From NCBI RefSeq assembly GCF_003111685.1, contig NZ_CP022195.1:53531-117530 (forward strand): a stretch of 64,000 nucleotides of DNA, in the 5' to 3' direction. The DNA is from Alloyangia pacifica. GTDB lineage: Bacteria > Pseudomonadota > Alphaproteobacteria > Rhodobacterales > Rhodobacteraceae. This document shows, one piece after another, positions 35,114-43,339 of the stretch. Position 1 is the first letter of the stretch. Each line of letters begins with the position of its first letter. Made by a program: the position numbers and the translations under genes. The notes under the pieces are model-generated. The model did not search any database, was not told the DNA's origin, and saw only the letters and a program-made list of their open reading frames with translations.

Positions 35114-36001
35114 ATGGACCCGACGCTCAAAAACCGGACGATCGCCGCACTGCGAGCGCAGATCCCGGTCCTGCCGCGTGGCCTCCGAACGGGCGCGAAA
35201 TATGTCATCGATCATCCCTCGGACTTCGGCCTCGACTCGATCCGCGAGACCGCGAAGAAGGCCGGTGTCAGCACCTACACGCTCGTACGCCTTGCAGAGC
35301 GGCTTGGGTTCGGCGGCTATGATGAGATGCGGGAACCGTTCCGCCAGGCCTTGGTGTCCGCCGCGGTTGTGGCCGAACGCCCCGCCTGGGTTGACGGTTT
35401 ACGGGACGGGGGCGCACTGGGAGCCGTCCAGGCCGAGGCCGCGATGAACGAGATGGCCATCGTGCAGCGCAGCCTCGAGCGGCAGAAGCTTGACCAGATG
35501 TCGCGCGTCGTCGACATGCTCATGGAGGCGCCGAGCGTCTATCTCACGGCGGTGCGCGCCAGCTACTCGCTGGCGTATTTTCTTCACTACGTCGGCCGGA
35601 TGGCCCTGCCCTCGCTACAGCTCATCCCGCGCCACATGAACAGCGCCATCGACGAATTGCACACTGCCGAGGCCGGTGATGTGATGATCGCCATCACCTT
35701 CACCCCGTATTCGCGCGAGACCATCGAAGCTTGTGCCTTTGCGCAGAGCAAGGGCATGAAACTCATCATGATTTCCGACAGCGAGATCGTCTCACCGGAA
35801 TTCAGCGCTGACGAGACCCTGCTCGTCTCGGTCCTGTCGACCTATCATTTCGGCTGCTACGCGGGTGCCATGGCGCTGATCGAAACGCTGATCGCGATGC
35901 TGGTGGCCCGCGGAGGAGACGAGGCCCAAGCCCGGATCTCCTCTTACGAAGAGTTGCGCAACAAGAGCCAAGTGTATTGGTCCGCAACGAAAAACCGCTA
36001 G
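35114..36001 (+). CDS. MurR/RpiR-family regulator (HTH + SIS)
   Basis: 295 residues from the ATG at 35114. N-terminal RpiR HTH (DSIRETAKKAGVSTYTLVRL followed by RLGFGGYDEMREPFR) and a C-terminal sugar-isomerase (SIS) fold: SYSLAYFLHYVGRM, GDVMIAITFTPYSRETIEAC, KLIMISDSEIVSP. SIS domains sense phosphosugars or related small molecules. Divergent transcription from the GcvT-C/BKACE/aminotransferase genes makes it their likely regulator; the 138-bp gap contains an imperfect ACAAAACG...CGTTTGT repeat. Confidence 0.88.
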   Translation: MDPTLKNRTIAALRAQIPVLPRGLRTGAKYVIDHPSDFGLDSIRETAKKAGVSTYTLVRLAERLGFGGYDEMREPFRQALVSAAVVAERPAWVDGLRDGGALGAVQAEAAMNEMAIVQRSLERQKLDQMSRVVDMLMEAPSVYLTAVRASYSLAYFLHYVGRMALPSLQLIPRHMNSAIDELHTAEAGDVMIAITFTPYSRETIEACAFAQSKGMKLIMISDSEIVSPEFSADETLLVSVLSTYHFGCYAGAMALIETLIAMLVARGGDEAQARISSYEELRNKSQVYWSATKNR

Positions 36002-36339
36002 TTTCGCAGTGTTCCAATCAGAGTATGCGTGCTGAATCCGTTATTTCTTATGCTTGCACCAAAAATGGGCGCCAGACCTGAGAAGGCCGGGCGCAGCCCC
36101 TGTATCGCGGCATCGAGCGCGCGCGAGCGAACCGGATCTAAGTCCTTAGCGACGTGGTGCAAGGCCGGAGCGCGCCGCGAAGGATCTGAACGCACGGGAC
36201 ATATTCGCGCCTGTGTTGGATCGGGTCGCGGCGGTTGCGGCGCGACTATGTCGCGGGTTGCCGTAGGCGTTTCCAGATTTTGTTATATCAAGTGAAATAT
36301 TTATTTCAAAGCTGGCATCCGATTTCTTGCATATTGATC
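36002..36339. other. Region left of the IS903-type element, no gene recognised
   Basis: About 340 bp. Joining it to the sequence right of the element (from 37408) on the minus strand gives a ~50-codon frame only (beginning MEVRAEFSLQAPDAEKRRIM) that ends soon after the junction, so no known gene appears to be split. An AT-rich patch around 36,280-36,340 may have attracted the insertion. Confidence 0.35.
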
Positions 36340-37398
36340 GGCGTTGTTGCAGAACGGCGTCCTGAGGCGTGGGGGGCCCTTTCCCCGTCAGGTTCAGGTC
36401 ACGCGGACGATCTCGGCTGTGCCGAGGGCGTTGAAGCGGTTCATGAGGGCGACGCGGATGTGGATTTCGGCAGTCTGGCGGTCGGGGTCTCTGGCGGCGA
36501 TGCGCTCGCCGAAGGCCTTCAGGCATCGCATCCTGGCCTCGGCGCGGCTGCGGATATGGTATCCGGTCCACCGCTTCCAGAACGCCCTGCTATAGTGACG
36601 TGTGGCGCGCAGGGTTTCGTTGCGCGCCCGGGAAGCTGGGCAGTCGCCTTTCCATGGCCGACCGTTCTTGCGGATCGGGATGATCGCAGTGCCACCGTGT
36701 GCGATGATGGCGCTATGGCAGCGGCGGGTGTCGTAGGCGCCGTCTGCGGTCACGGTGCCGATGTCTTCGTCGTCCGGGATCTGGTCCAGCAGGTCTGGCA
36801 GGACGGGGCTGTCGCCTTCCCGGCTGGGGGTAAACTCGACCGCGCGGATGTCGGAAGTGGCGGTGTCCATGGCCAGATGGACCTTGCGCCATTGGCGACG
36901 GCCTTGCAAACCGTGCTTCCGGGCCTGCCATTCGCCATCGCCGAGGAACTTGATGCCGGTGCTGTCCACCAGCAGGTTCAGCGGCCCGCCGGCACGGCGA
37001 TAGGGGATCTGCACCTTAAGAGTCTTCTGCCGGCGGCACAGCGTGGAGAAGTCTGGAACGGGCCAGTCCAGCCCGGCGAGGCGCAGGAGGCTTGCGACCA
37101 TCCCGGCAGTCTGCCTGAGCGGCAGCTTCAATAGCACCTTGATCGACAGGCAGAACTGGATCGCCGCATCCGAGAAGACTGGCGGGCGTCCGGGGCGGCC
37201 CTCATGCGGCGCGTGCCAAGCCATCTCCTTGTCCAGCCAGATCAGCAGAGACCCGCGCTTCGTCAGCGCAGCGTTGTAGGCGGACCAGTTCGTCGTGCGG
37301 TAGCGGGCGGGCTTGGGCTCGGGCTTGCTCATGACGCCCGTCTAACCGCTTGGATTCGTGATGTGAATCTTTCACGATGAGATTTCTGCAACAACGCC
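36340..37398 (-). mobile_element. IS5-family (IS903 group) insertion sequence
   Basis: Perfect 15-bp terminal inverted repeats GGCGTTGTTGCAGAA (36340-36354, and reversed at 37384-37398), and a 9-bp direct repeat ATATTGATC on both sides (36331-36339 and 37399-37407). Length 1,059 bp, repeat sequence and 9-bp duplication are all those of the IS903 group. The perfect duplication and intact transposase point to recent transposition. Confidence 0.93.
36394..37332 (-). CDS. IS5-family (IS903 group) transposase
   Basis: 312 residues, full length for IS903. The N-terminus (RTTNWSAYNAALTKRGSLLI) is the usual one; the DDE catalytic residues are Asp in NLLVDSTGIKFLG, Asp in VTADGAYDTRRC and Glu in RSRAEARMRCLKAFG. 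It is uninterrupted, so the element is probably mobile. Confidence 0.95.
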   Translation of the reverse strand: MSKPEPKPARYRTTNWSAYNAALTKRGSLLIWLDKEMAWHAPHEGRPGRPPVFSDAAIQFCLSIKVLLKLPLRQTAGMVASLLRLAGLDWPVPDFSTLCRRQKTLKVQIPYRRAGGPLNLLVDSTGIKFLGDGEWQARKHGLQGRRQWRKVHLAMDTATSDIRAVEFTPSREGDSPVLPDLLDQIPDDEDIGTVTADGAYDTRRCHSAIIAHGGTAIIPIRKNGRPWKGDCPASRARNETLRATRHYSRAFWKRWTGYHIRSRAEARMRCLKAFGERIAARDPDRQTAEIHIRVALMNRFNALGTAEIVRVT

Positions 37399-37611
37399 AT
37401 ATTGATCCCTGGAATCCCGCATCTTCGTATCGGGAAGCAGGCGTGCTCCTCCAGCGAGATCACCAGCATTATACGGCGCTTTTCGGCGTCGGGTGCCTGC
37501 AGGGAAAACTCCGCACGCACTTCCATCTTGATGTATTACGCGGAATATCTATACCTGAGCCCACGGATCGGATCGTCAGTAAATCGCCCCTCACCTCCCG
37601 GCTGAGTCACC

Positions 37612-37776
37612 ATGTCCCTTCTTTCGGTATTGAAGCTCACCACACAGGTCCGCACGCCGCAGGGCTGGCGCACCGAGCTGGCGGGCGCCCCCGCCGGAAT
37701 CGAGAGTGACGCCGCCATCGCCGCGCTCGACCTCGACGACTACGCATTTGCAAAGACCAGAGCCGGACATGCCTGA
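37612..37776 (+). CDS. Short ORF, probable remnant of an operon gene
   Basis: 54 residues beginning MSLLSVLKLTTQVRTPQGWR and ending ALDLDDYAFAKTRAGHA, overlapping the following gene start. Strong GC bias at third positions from codon ~11 onward suggests true coding sequence, but no ribosome site precedes the ATG. I read it as the C-terminal end of a larger gene whose front was lost before or during the rearrangement near 37,600. Confidence 0.35.
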   Translation: MSLLSVLKLTTQVRTPQGWRTELAGAPAGIESDAAIAALDLDDYAFAKTRAGHA

Positions 37777-38287
37777 CATGGACCTTCTCCTTCGCAGCAC
37801 GATCGTCACGCCCGCGGCAACGCTGGAAAACGGCTGGATCGCGGTCTCCGGCGGGCGCATCGCCGCGGTCGGACAGGGCCCGGACGCTCCCGCCGCCGCA
37901 CGGACCATCGACCACGGCAACGCGCTGATCCTGCCCGGGGTGGTCGACGGCCAGACCCATGCCACCAGCGCCAAGGGCATGGCCGGCATCGCCGAGACCA
38001 CCCGCGGCGCGCTGGCCGGCGGGGTGACCACGCTTGTGGACATGCCCTACGACAACCCGCTGCCGCTCGACCGCCCCGAACGGCTGGCCGAGACCCGCGC
38101 CGCCGGGCGCGACGGGCTGAAATGGTCCCCCTTCCACGGCGACAGCTTCAGCCTGCGCGTCGTCGCCACCTACCTGCGCGGCGCCCCGGTCTGGGACGGC
38201 GCGGAAATCCTCAACACCTCCGGCAGCGGCCGCTACGTGGCGCGTGGCGCCACCGGCTGGTTCGCCGATCAAGGACACGACCAATGA
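37769..38287 (+). pseudogene. Allantoinase/dihydropyrimidinase-like amidohydrolase with large in-frame internal deletion
   Basis: The first ~110 residues are a cyclic amidohydrolase N-terminus: LLLRSTIVTPAATLENGWIA, PGVVDGQTHA (in place of DxHxH), GGVTTLVDMPYDN. After RPERLAETRA the sequence jumps to the family C-terminus: GRDGLKWSPFHGD, VVATYLRGAPVWDGAEIL, GSGRYVARG. The product is 172 residues against about 450, without the metal lysine and the later histidines. The frame is kept, so a protein may still be made, but not an active enzyme. The ATGA overlap with the next gene shows the operon was once functional. Confidence 0.75.
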
Positions 38288-39210
38288 CCCTGCTCACCTC
38301 TGACGCCAAGGGCGTCTACGTCATCTCCGTCACCCCCTTCACCGATCAGGGCGAGATCGATTGGGACAGCCTCGACCGGGTGACCGATTTCTACTTCGAC
38401 AAGGGCGCCGACGGGCTCACCATCCTTGGCATGATGGGCGAGGCGCCGAAGCTCACCCAGGCCGAGAGCCGCGCCGTGGCCGAGCGGGTGATCAAGCGCG
38501 CCGCCGGCAAGCCGGTGGTGGTCGGCGTCTCGGCCCCCGGGCTCGCCGCCATCGGCGAGCTGGGCAAGGCGGTCATGGACATGGGCGCCGCCGGCTGCAT
38601 GGTGACCACCCCCGGAAGCCTGAAGACCGACCAGCAGATCCACGGCTATTTCGGCCAGGTCGCCCGCACGCTCGGGGACGATGTGCCGCTCGTGCTGCAG
38701 GACTTCCCGCTGGCGACCGGCGTGCAGATCTCCGACGAGGTGCTGGGCCGGATCATCGACGACGTCCCGCAGGTGGTCATGCTCAAGCACGAGGACTGGC
38801 CGGGCCTTGCCAAGATCAGCAAGCTGCGCCGCGCCGAGGCCGAGGGCCGGCGCCGGATCTCGATCCTCTGCGGCAACGGCGGGGTCTTCCTGCCCGAGGA
38901 AATGGCGCGCGGTGCCGATGGCGCGATGACCGGTTTCGGATTTCCCGAGATGCTGGCAGAGGTTGTACAACGCGCCGCGGCGGGAGATATGGACCGGGCG
39001 CAGGACGTCTTCGACGCCTACCTGCCGCTGGTGCGCTACGAACAGCAGCCGGGCGCCGGGCTGGCGGTGCGCAAATACGTGCTGGCAAAACGCGGGGCCA
39101 TCGGCTCGGCGGCGCTGCGCGCCCCGGGCGCGGGGCTTGCCCCCGAGGCCATCGCCGAGGTCGAGCGTCTGCTGGCCCGGCAAGAAAAACGACTGAAGGA
39201 GCTGAACTGA
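38284..39210 (+). CDS. Dihydrodipicolinate synthase-family lyase/aldolase
   Basis: 308 residues, TIM barrel. Features: GVYVISVTPFTDQGEIDWDS, GADGLTILGMMGEAPKLT (GxxGE type), PLVLQDFPLATGV where DapA has a Tyr, and the Schiff-base lysine in VVMLKHEDWPG. The missing Tyr and neighbours argue against true DHDPS; KDG/5-oxovalerate-type or other pyruvate-lyase activity is more likely. Starts inside the stop of the amidohydrolase remnant and overlaps the SDR start. Confidence 0.88.
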   Translation: MTLLTSDAKGVYVISVTPFTDQGEIDWDSLDRVTDFYFDKGADGLTILGMMGEAPKLTQAESRAVAERVIKRAAGKPVVVGVSAPGLAAIGELGKAVMDMGAAGCMVTTPGSLKTDQQIHGYFGQVARTLGDDVPLVLQDFPLATGVQISDEVLGRIIDDVPQVVMLKHEDWPGLAKISKLRRAEAEGRRRISILCGNGGVFLPEEMARGADGAMTGFGFPEMLAEVVQRAAAGDMDRAQDVFDAYLPLVRYEQQPGAGLAVRKYVLAKRGAIGSAALRAPGAGLAPEAIAEVERLLARQEKRLKELN

Positions 39211-39959
39211 TGGATCTGGGACTGAAGGGCAAGACGGCGCTGGTGCTCGGCGCGAGCCGCGGGCTTGGCGCGGCAAGCGCCACGCTTCTGGCCGCCGAGG
39301 GCGCGCATGTGATCGCCGCCTCGCGCAGCGGCGAGGCCCCGGCCGAGGGCATGGAAGGGCTGGCGCTCGATCTCGCCGATGCCGCCAGCGTCGAGGCGCT
39401 GATCGCCCGGCTCGCCGAGCAGCCGGTCGACATACTGGTGAACAACTGCGGCGGCCCCGCCGCCGGGCCCGCCAAGGGCCAGAGCAGCGCCGCTTGGGCT
39501 GCGGCCTTCGAGACCATGGCCGCGCCGATCTTCGCCATCACCGACGCCGCCCTGCCCGGCATGATCGCCAAGGGCTGGGGCCGCGTCGTCACCATCGGCT
39601 CCTCGGGCATCGTCCAGCCCATTCCGAACCTCGCACTGTCGAACGGCGTGCGCGGCGCGGTGGCGGGCTGGTCCAAGACCCTCGCCGAGGAGGTCGCGCC
39701 GCATGGCGTGACGGTGAACATGGTGCTGCCGGGCCGCATCGCGACCGACCGGCTGGCGCAGCTCGATGGGATCAAGGCCGACAAGTCCGGCGCCTCGCTC
39801 GAGGCGGTGCAGGAGGCCAGCCGCAAGACCATCCCCGCCGGCCGCTACGGCGCACCGGAGGAGTTTGGCGCCATGGTTACCTTCCTCTGCTCGCAGCAGG
39901 CGGGCTATGTCACCGGCTCGATGATCCGCGTCGATGGCGGGATGATCCGGGGGCTCTGA
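39210..39959 (+). CDS. Divergent short-chain dehydrogenase (SN..R subgroup)
   Basis: 249 residues. Cofactor turn LVLGASRGLGAASATLL, NNCGG instead of NNAG, catalytic Ser in VTIGSSGIVQ. Instead of YxxxK it has LSNGVRGAVAGWSK, a variation I know from divergent FabG-like SDRs. The end (SQQAGYVTGSMIRVDGGMIR) is a normal SDR C-terminus. It may work on a keto/hydroxy acid in the same pathway as the upstream lyase. Confidence 0.87.
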   Translation: MDLGLKGKTALVLGASRGLGAASATLLAAEGAHVIAASRSGEAPAEGMEGLALDLADAASVEALIARLAEQPVDILVNNCGGPAAGPAKGQSSAAWAAAFETMAAPIFAITDAALPGMIAKGWGRVVTIGSSGIVQPIPNLALSNGVRGAVAGWSKTLAEEVAPHGVTVNMVLPGRIATDRLAQLDGIKADKSGASLEAVQEASRKTIPAGRYGAPEEFGAMVTFLCSQQAGYVTGSMIRVDGGMIRGL

Positions 39960-40044
39960 TGACGAGGCTGACAGCGCCGGACCGGCGCGGCTCCGACCGT
40001 GGCGTGCTTGACTAGGGCCGGGCCCCGAACGGACAACGCCACGC

Positions 40045-40254
40045 GCCCGTCCGGGCGAAGCTGCGCGACAATGGCCGGCACATCGAGCCCGAGTAGCTGG
40101 CCATTGTCACCCGCCCGGCGCTGAGCAAACGCGCCGACCTCGAGGCGGATCTGGAAGGCTGGGCACGGCTCAACTACGGGTGCACGGCGGAGCTGCTGGA
40201 CGAGGCGCTGCAGCGCATGGCGGGGGCCGTGCGGGACCACAGGGAGCAGGCATG
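40045..40254 (+). pseudogene. Possible class I/II aminotransferase C-terminal remnant
   Basis: One frame reads VRAKLRDNGRHIEPE-stop, then LEGWARLNYGCTAELLDEAL and QRMAGAVRDHREQA to a stop that overlaps the GntR start. The ARLNYGCTAELLDEALQRM part resembles the end of PatB/MalY-type PLP enzymes (ARLNFGCPRALLEEALRRM). An in-frame TAG and no upstream homology make it a dead fragment. Confidence 0.4.
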
Positions 40255-40950
40255 ACGAAACTGCACAAACCCGCCGCCGAGCGCGGCAAGGCGCCCTCGC
40301 TGACCGATCAGGCCTACGCCCGGCTGCGCGAAGAAATCATCACCTGCGCGCTGCGCCCCGGCACCGACATCGGCGAGCAGGACCTGGCGGCGCGGCTGTC
40401 GATGAGCAAGACGCCGGTGCGCGAGGCGCTGGCCCGGCTCACCCTCGAGGGGCTGGTCGAGGCCTTTCCGCGGCGCGGCTACCGGGTGACGCCGGTCACC
40501 GTGAAGGACATCACCGACATCTTCACCGTGCGCAAGGCGCTCGAAGCCGTGGCGGCCGAGCTCGCCGCGCTGCGCATGAGCGACGCGGAGCTCGACGAGC
40601 TCGAGGCGCTGTCGCATCAGACCTACGGGCAGGACAGGACCTTGCCGGTGCTCGACTTCGTTGCCGCCAACAACCGCTTCCACGCCGCCATCGCGCTCGG
40701 CTCCCGGGTGCCCCGGCTGCACGCGCTGATCACCGGCTATCTCGAGGAATGCACCCGGCTCTTCCACATGGGCGCGACGATCCGCGACGTCACCCCCGAG
40801 ACCGAGGAAGACCACAGCCGCATCGTCGCCGCCCTGCGCGCCCGCGACGGCGCGGCGGCGCGCGAGGCGATCAGCCTGCACACCGAGAACACCCGCCGCG
40901 GCCTGCTGAGCGCGCTCATCGCGGACGAAAACTCGCCGCTCGAGCTCTGA
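40252..40950 (+). CDS. GntR/FCD-family transcriptional regulator
   Basis: 232 residues from the ATG at 40252 (AGGGAGCAGG upstream). Winged helix at the N-terminus (YARLREEIITCALRPGTDIG, MSKTPVREALARLTLEGLVE, GYRVTPVT) and FCD domain with its metal/acid-binding pattern (NNRFHAAIALGS, EDHSRIVAAL, HTENTRRGL). It likely controls the preceding lyase/SDR operon in response to a carboxylic acid; the family supports this, the sequence alone does not name the ligand. Confidence 0.88.
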   Translation: MTKLHKPAAERGKAPSLTDQAYARLREEIITCALRPGTDIGEQDLAARLSMSKTPVREALARLTLEGLVEAFPRRGYRVTPVTVKDITDIFTVRKALEAVAAELAALRMSDAELDELEALSHQTYGQDRTLPVLDFVAANNRFHAAIALGSRVPRLHALITGYLEECTRLFHMGATIRDVTPETEEDHSRIVAALRARDGAAAREAISLHTENTRRGLLSALIADENSPLEL

Positions 40951-41004
40951 GGGTCCGGCGCGCCGGAAGACGGCGAATCCGCCTCTCTGGGCCGCGCGCC
41001 CTGA

Positions 41005-41493
41005 TCACCCCTGGCCGCGGGCGAACATCACCACCCGCGAGACCAGCCGCTGCCGTGTCTCGCCATCCTGGTTCAGGGTCAGCGTCTCGAAGGTCACCAT
41101 CGCCCGCCCGGGGCGCGACCGCGACGGCTTGATTTCCGTCACCGTGCTTTGCGTGTGCAGGATGTCATCGGCCCGCGTCGGCTTTGGCCAGCTCACCTCC
41201 ACCCCGGCACCGACCAGCCCGTCGGCCACGGGAACGGAGGCCACAAAGAGCTTCATCGTCAGCGCCGCCGTGTGCCAGCCGCTGGCGGCGAGCCCGCCGA
41301 AGAGGCTGCTTTCGGCGGCGGTCTCGTCGAGATGGAAGGGCTGCGGGTCGTACTGCGCGGCAAAAGCCTTGATCTGATCGGCGTCGAGCGCGTGCTCGCC
41401 GCTGACGAACCGGTCGCCCACGGCGATATCCTCGAGATGAAGGTTGCGGGGCGCGGCAACGCCGCTGGCTGGAGTCGGTGTGGTCTGCGTCAT
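41005..41493 (-). CDS. MaoC-family (R)-hydratase/dehydratase
   Basis: 162 residues from the ATG at 41491-41493. Hot-dog fold with the hydratase-2 motif: FAAQYDPQPFHLDETAAESS then LFGGLAASGWHTAAL, holding the catalytic Asp and His. The C-terminal strands (VTFETLTLNQDGE, RVVMFAR) are complete. It hydrates or dehydrates a CoA-bound or related acid. It faces the GntR gene tail to tail and has no operon partner here. Confidence 0.85.
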   Translation of the reverse strand: MTQTTPTPASGVAAPRNLHLEDIAVGDRFVSGEHALDADQIKAFAAQYDPQPFHLDETAAESSLFGGLAASGWHTAALTMKLFVASVPVADGLVGAGVEVSWPKPTRADDILHTQSTVTEIKPSRSRPGRAMVTFETLTLNQDGETRQRLVSRVVMFARGQG

Positions 41494-41620
41494 CTGCTCG
41501 GTCACGTCCTGGGTCTGTCCGCCTGCGCGCCCGGCGACTCCGGGCACCTGCGCATATGACGGATAGGCCCTGCCGAGATCCAGCCCGCAACGCGCTTCGC
41601 GCGGCGGGCGCGCAGCAGGG

Positions 41621-41791
41621 TCAGTGCTTGCGGACGATGCGCTTCTCGGCCCAGGGCGGCGCGATCTTCATCTCCGGGGTGATCGGGAGGTTGACGTAAT
41701 ATTCCATGTCGCCGTAGCGGCGGTCGTAGGTGCCCCACTCGCAGACGTATTCGACGCGATACCCAGCCATTTTCAGGAGTCCGTTGACCAT
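41621..41791 (-). CDS. Hypothetical 56-residue protein
   Basis: The ATG at 41789-41791 lies seven bases after GAGAGGAG; an alternative ATG two codons earlier is too close to that site. The sequence has aromatic strands (AGYRVEYVCEWGTYDRRYGD, MEYYVNLPITPEMK) and a basic tail. I do not recognise it. The good ribosome site supports a real gene. Confidence 0.5.
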   Translation of the reverse strand: MVNGLLKMAGYRVEYVCEWGTYDRRYGDMEYYVNLPITPEMKIAPPWAEKRIVRKH

Positions 41792-42052
41792 TTTCATTCT
41801 CCTCTCGACCTGCCTCACCGGATATCGGTTGGTCACGGTGGCGTGAGATCACCATAGCCCGCCACGCGCGGCGCGCGGAGACCCGCGGCGGGATGGCCCA
41901 GGGTGGCGGATGGGTGCGGCGCTCACCAAACGGATAGGCCCCCTTCCCCGGCAGGCCAACTCCCGCCACCCGGAATCTTTCCGGTGGCTGGCACGCGGCG
42001 GCTGAGCGACACTGCCGCCATTCAACCCAATCCATTTTACGGGAGTTTCAGC

Positions 42053-42472
42053 ATGGGACTTTTCAGCTTCCTCAAGGGCAAGGGCAAGAAGCTCGGCACG
42101 GAGGCGATACCGGCCAAGGCCGAGCTCGAGGCCGAACTCGACACCCTCGGGCTCGACAAGAGCGGCGTCGAGATCGAGGTCGAGCCGGAGAGCTCCAAGG
42201 TGAAGATCAAGGGCCAGCCCAAGGACCAGGAGACCCGCGAGAAAATGATCCTCGCCGTCGGCAACATCGAGGGCGTGGCCGAGGTCGAGGATGAGGCCGA
42301 CGGCCCCGGCCCGGTGTTCCACGAGGTTAAGGAGGGCGAAAACCTGTGGAAGATCGCCGAGGCGACGCTGGGCGACGGCGCGCGCTACAGCGAGATCTTC
42401 GAGGCCAACAAGCCGATGCTCAGCGACCCGGACAAGATCTACCCCGGGCAGGTGCTGCGCATCCCCGCCTGA
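42053..42472 (+). CDS. kbp: BON-LysM protein, Kbp/YgaU-like
   Basis: 139 residues from the ATG at 42053 (GGGAG upstream). Same architecture and near-identical ends as E. coli Kbp: MGLFSFLKGKGKKL at the start, a BON domain (residues ~25-80, KMILAVGNIEGVAEVED), and a LysM domain ending EANKPMLSDPDKIYPGQVLR. E. coli Kbp is a cytoplasmic potassium-binding protein induced by osmotic stress. The same role is plausible; gene symbol given by similarity of whole architecture. Confidence 0.85.
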   Translation: MGLFSFLKGKGKKLGTEAIPAKAELEAELDTLGLDKSGVEIEVEPESSKVKIKGQPKDQETREKMILAVGNIEGVAEVEDEADGPGPVFHEVKEGENLWKIAEATLGDGARYSEIFEANKPMLSDPDKIYPGQVLRIPA

Positions 42473-42662
42473 TCGCCCCTCGAGGGGCCGGTCCCGTCGC
42501 GTGCCGGGAGCCGCCGTGCTGGCGCGGTTTTCAGCACGCGGCTGCCCATCCGCCGGGCAGAACCCGCACCGGCGCACCCCGCGCCCGGGGGGCGCCACAA
42601 CGCCTGCTTGCCTTTTCGGCCGACCGCGGTGACAGTACCTTGGTCAGGTTGGCGGAGTGGTC

Positions 42663-43145
42663 ATGGCACGCGAAATCGAACGAAAGTTCTTGGTCGCATC
42701 CGAAGGCTGGCGCTCTGCAGTTGTTTCGCGGGTCGACCTGCGCGACGGGATCATCGCGTTCCGCGACGGGCGCAAGGTTCGCCTGCGGTTCTACGGCGAC
42801 AACCATGCCACCCTCGCCGTCAAGGGTCCGCGCACCGGCATGTCGCGCGACGAGTTCGAATATCCCATCCCGCTCGAGGACGGCCGGGCGCTGCTGACGC
42901 TGCATTGCGATGGCCCGCCGATCTGCAAGACCCGCCACCACGTCGAGCACGAGGGGCAGCCTTGGACCGTGGACGAATACCACGGCGCGCTCGAAGGCAC
43001 GCTGATTGCCGAGATCGAGCTGACCTCCGAAGAGACGGATTTCGCCCGCCCCGCGTGGCTTGGGGCCGAGGTCACCTACGACCGGAACTACCGCCAGTCG
43101 GCGCTGCTGCGGCGACATCGGATGGTTCTGGCGGACAGCGCCTGA
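42663..43145 (+). CDS. CYTH-domain phosphatase (triphosphate tunnel enzyme)
   Basis: 160 residues; ATG at 42663 six bases after GGCGGAG, preferred over a GTG at 42657. The signature EIERKFLV opens the protein, followed by the tunnel strands with alternate Arg/Lys (KVRLRFYG, ATLAVKGP, CKTRHHVEHE) and acids (WTVDEYHG, LIAEIELTSEE). Such small bacterial CYTH proteins hydrolyse tripolyphosphate or inorganic polyphosphate; cyclase activity is not suggested. Confidence 0.9.
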   Translation: MAREIERKFLVASEGWRSAVVSRVDLRDGIIAFRDGRKVRLRFYGDNHATLAVKGPRTGMSRDEFEYPIPLEDGRALLTLHCDGPPICKTRHHVEHEGQPWTVDEYHGALEGTLIAEIELTSEETDFARPAWLGAEVTYDRNYRQSALLRRHRMVLADSA

Positions 43146-43339
43146 GGCGGAAACCTTTGCAGAACGCCGGCTTATATGCTTCCCTGACAGGGCGAACAGG
43201 CGAGTCGCGCTTGATTATTGTAGACTTTTTAACCTCTCCCGCGGTTCGCGGATAATTTGTGACCCCGGCCCGGCATCTCGATCGCCGTGCCGGAACAGAC
43301 CAGACCCTATTTTGTCGTGTTTTTTGATCGTGAGGAATT

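Noticed and set aside
36029..36295. 88-codon plus-strand ORF left of the IS903-type element
   Set aside because: Cys/Arg/Ser-rich with no motif and no ribosome site; probably random.
38284..39210. True dihydrodipicolinate synthase (dapA)
   Set aside because: The Schiff-base Lys is present, but the Tyr region reads LQDFP and the gene sits in a catabolic operon with a GntR regulator, so only the family name is given.
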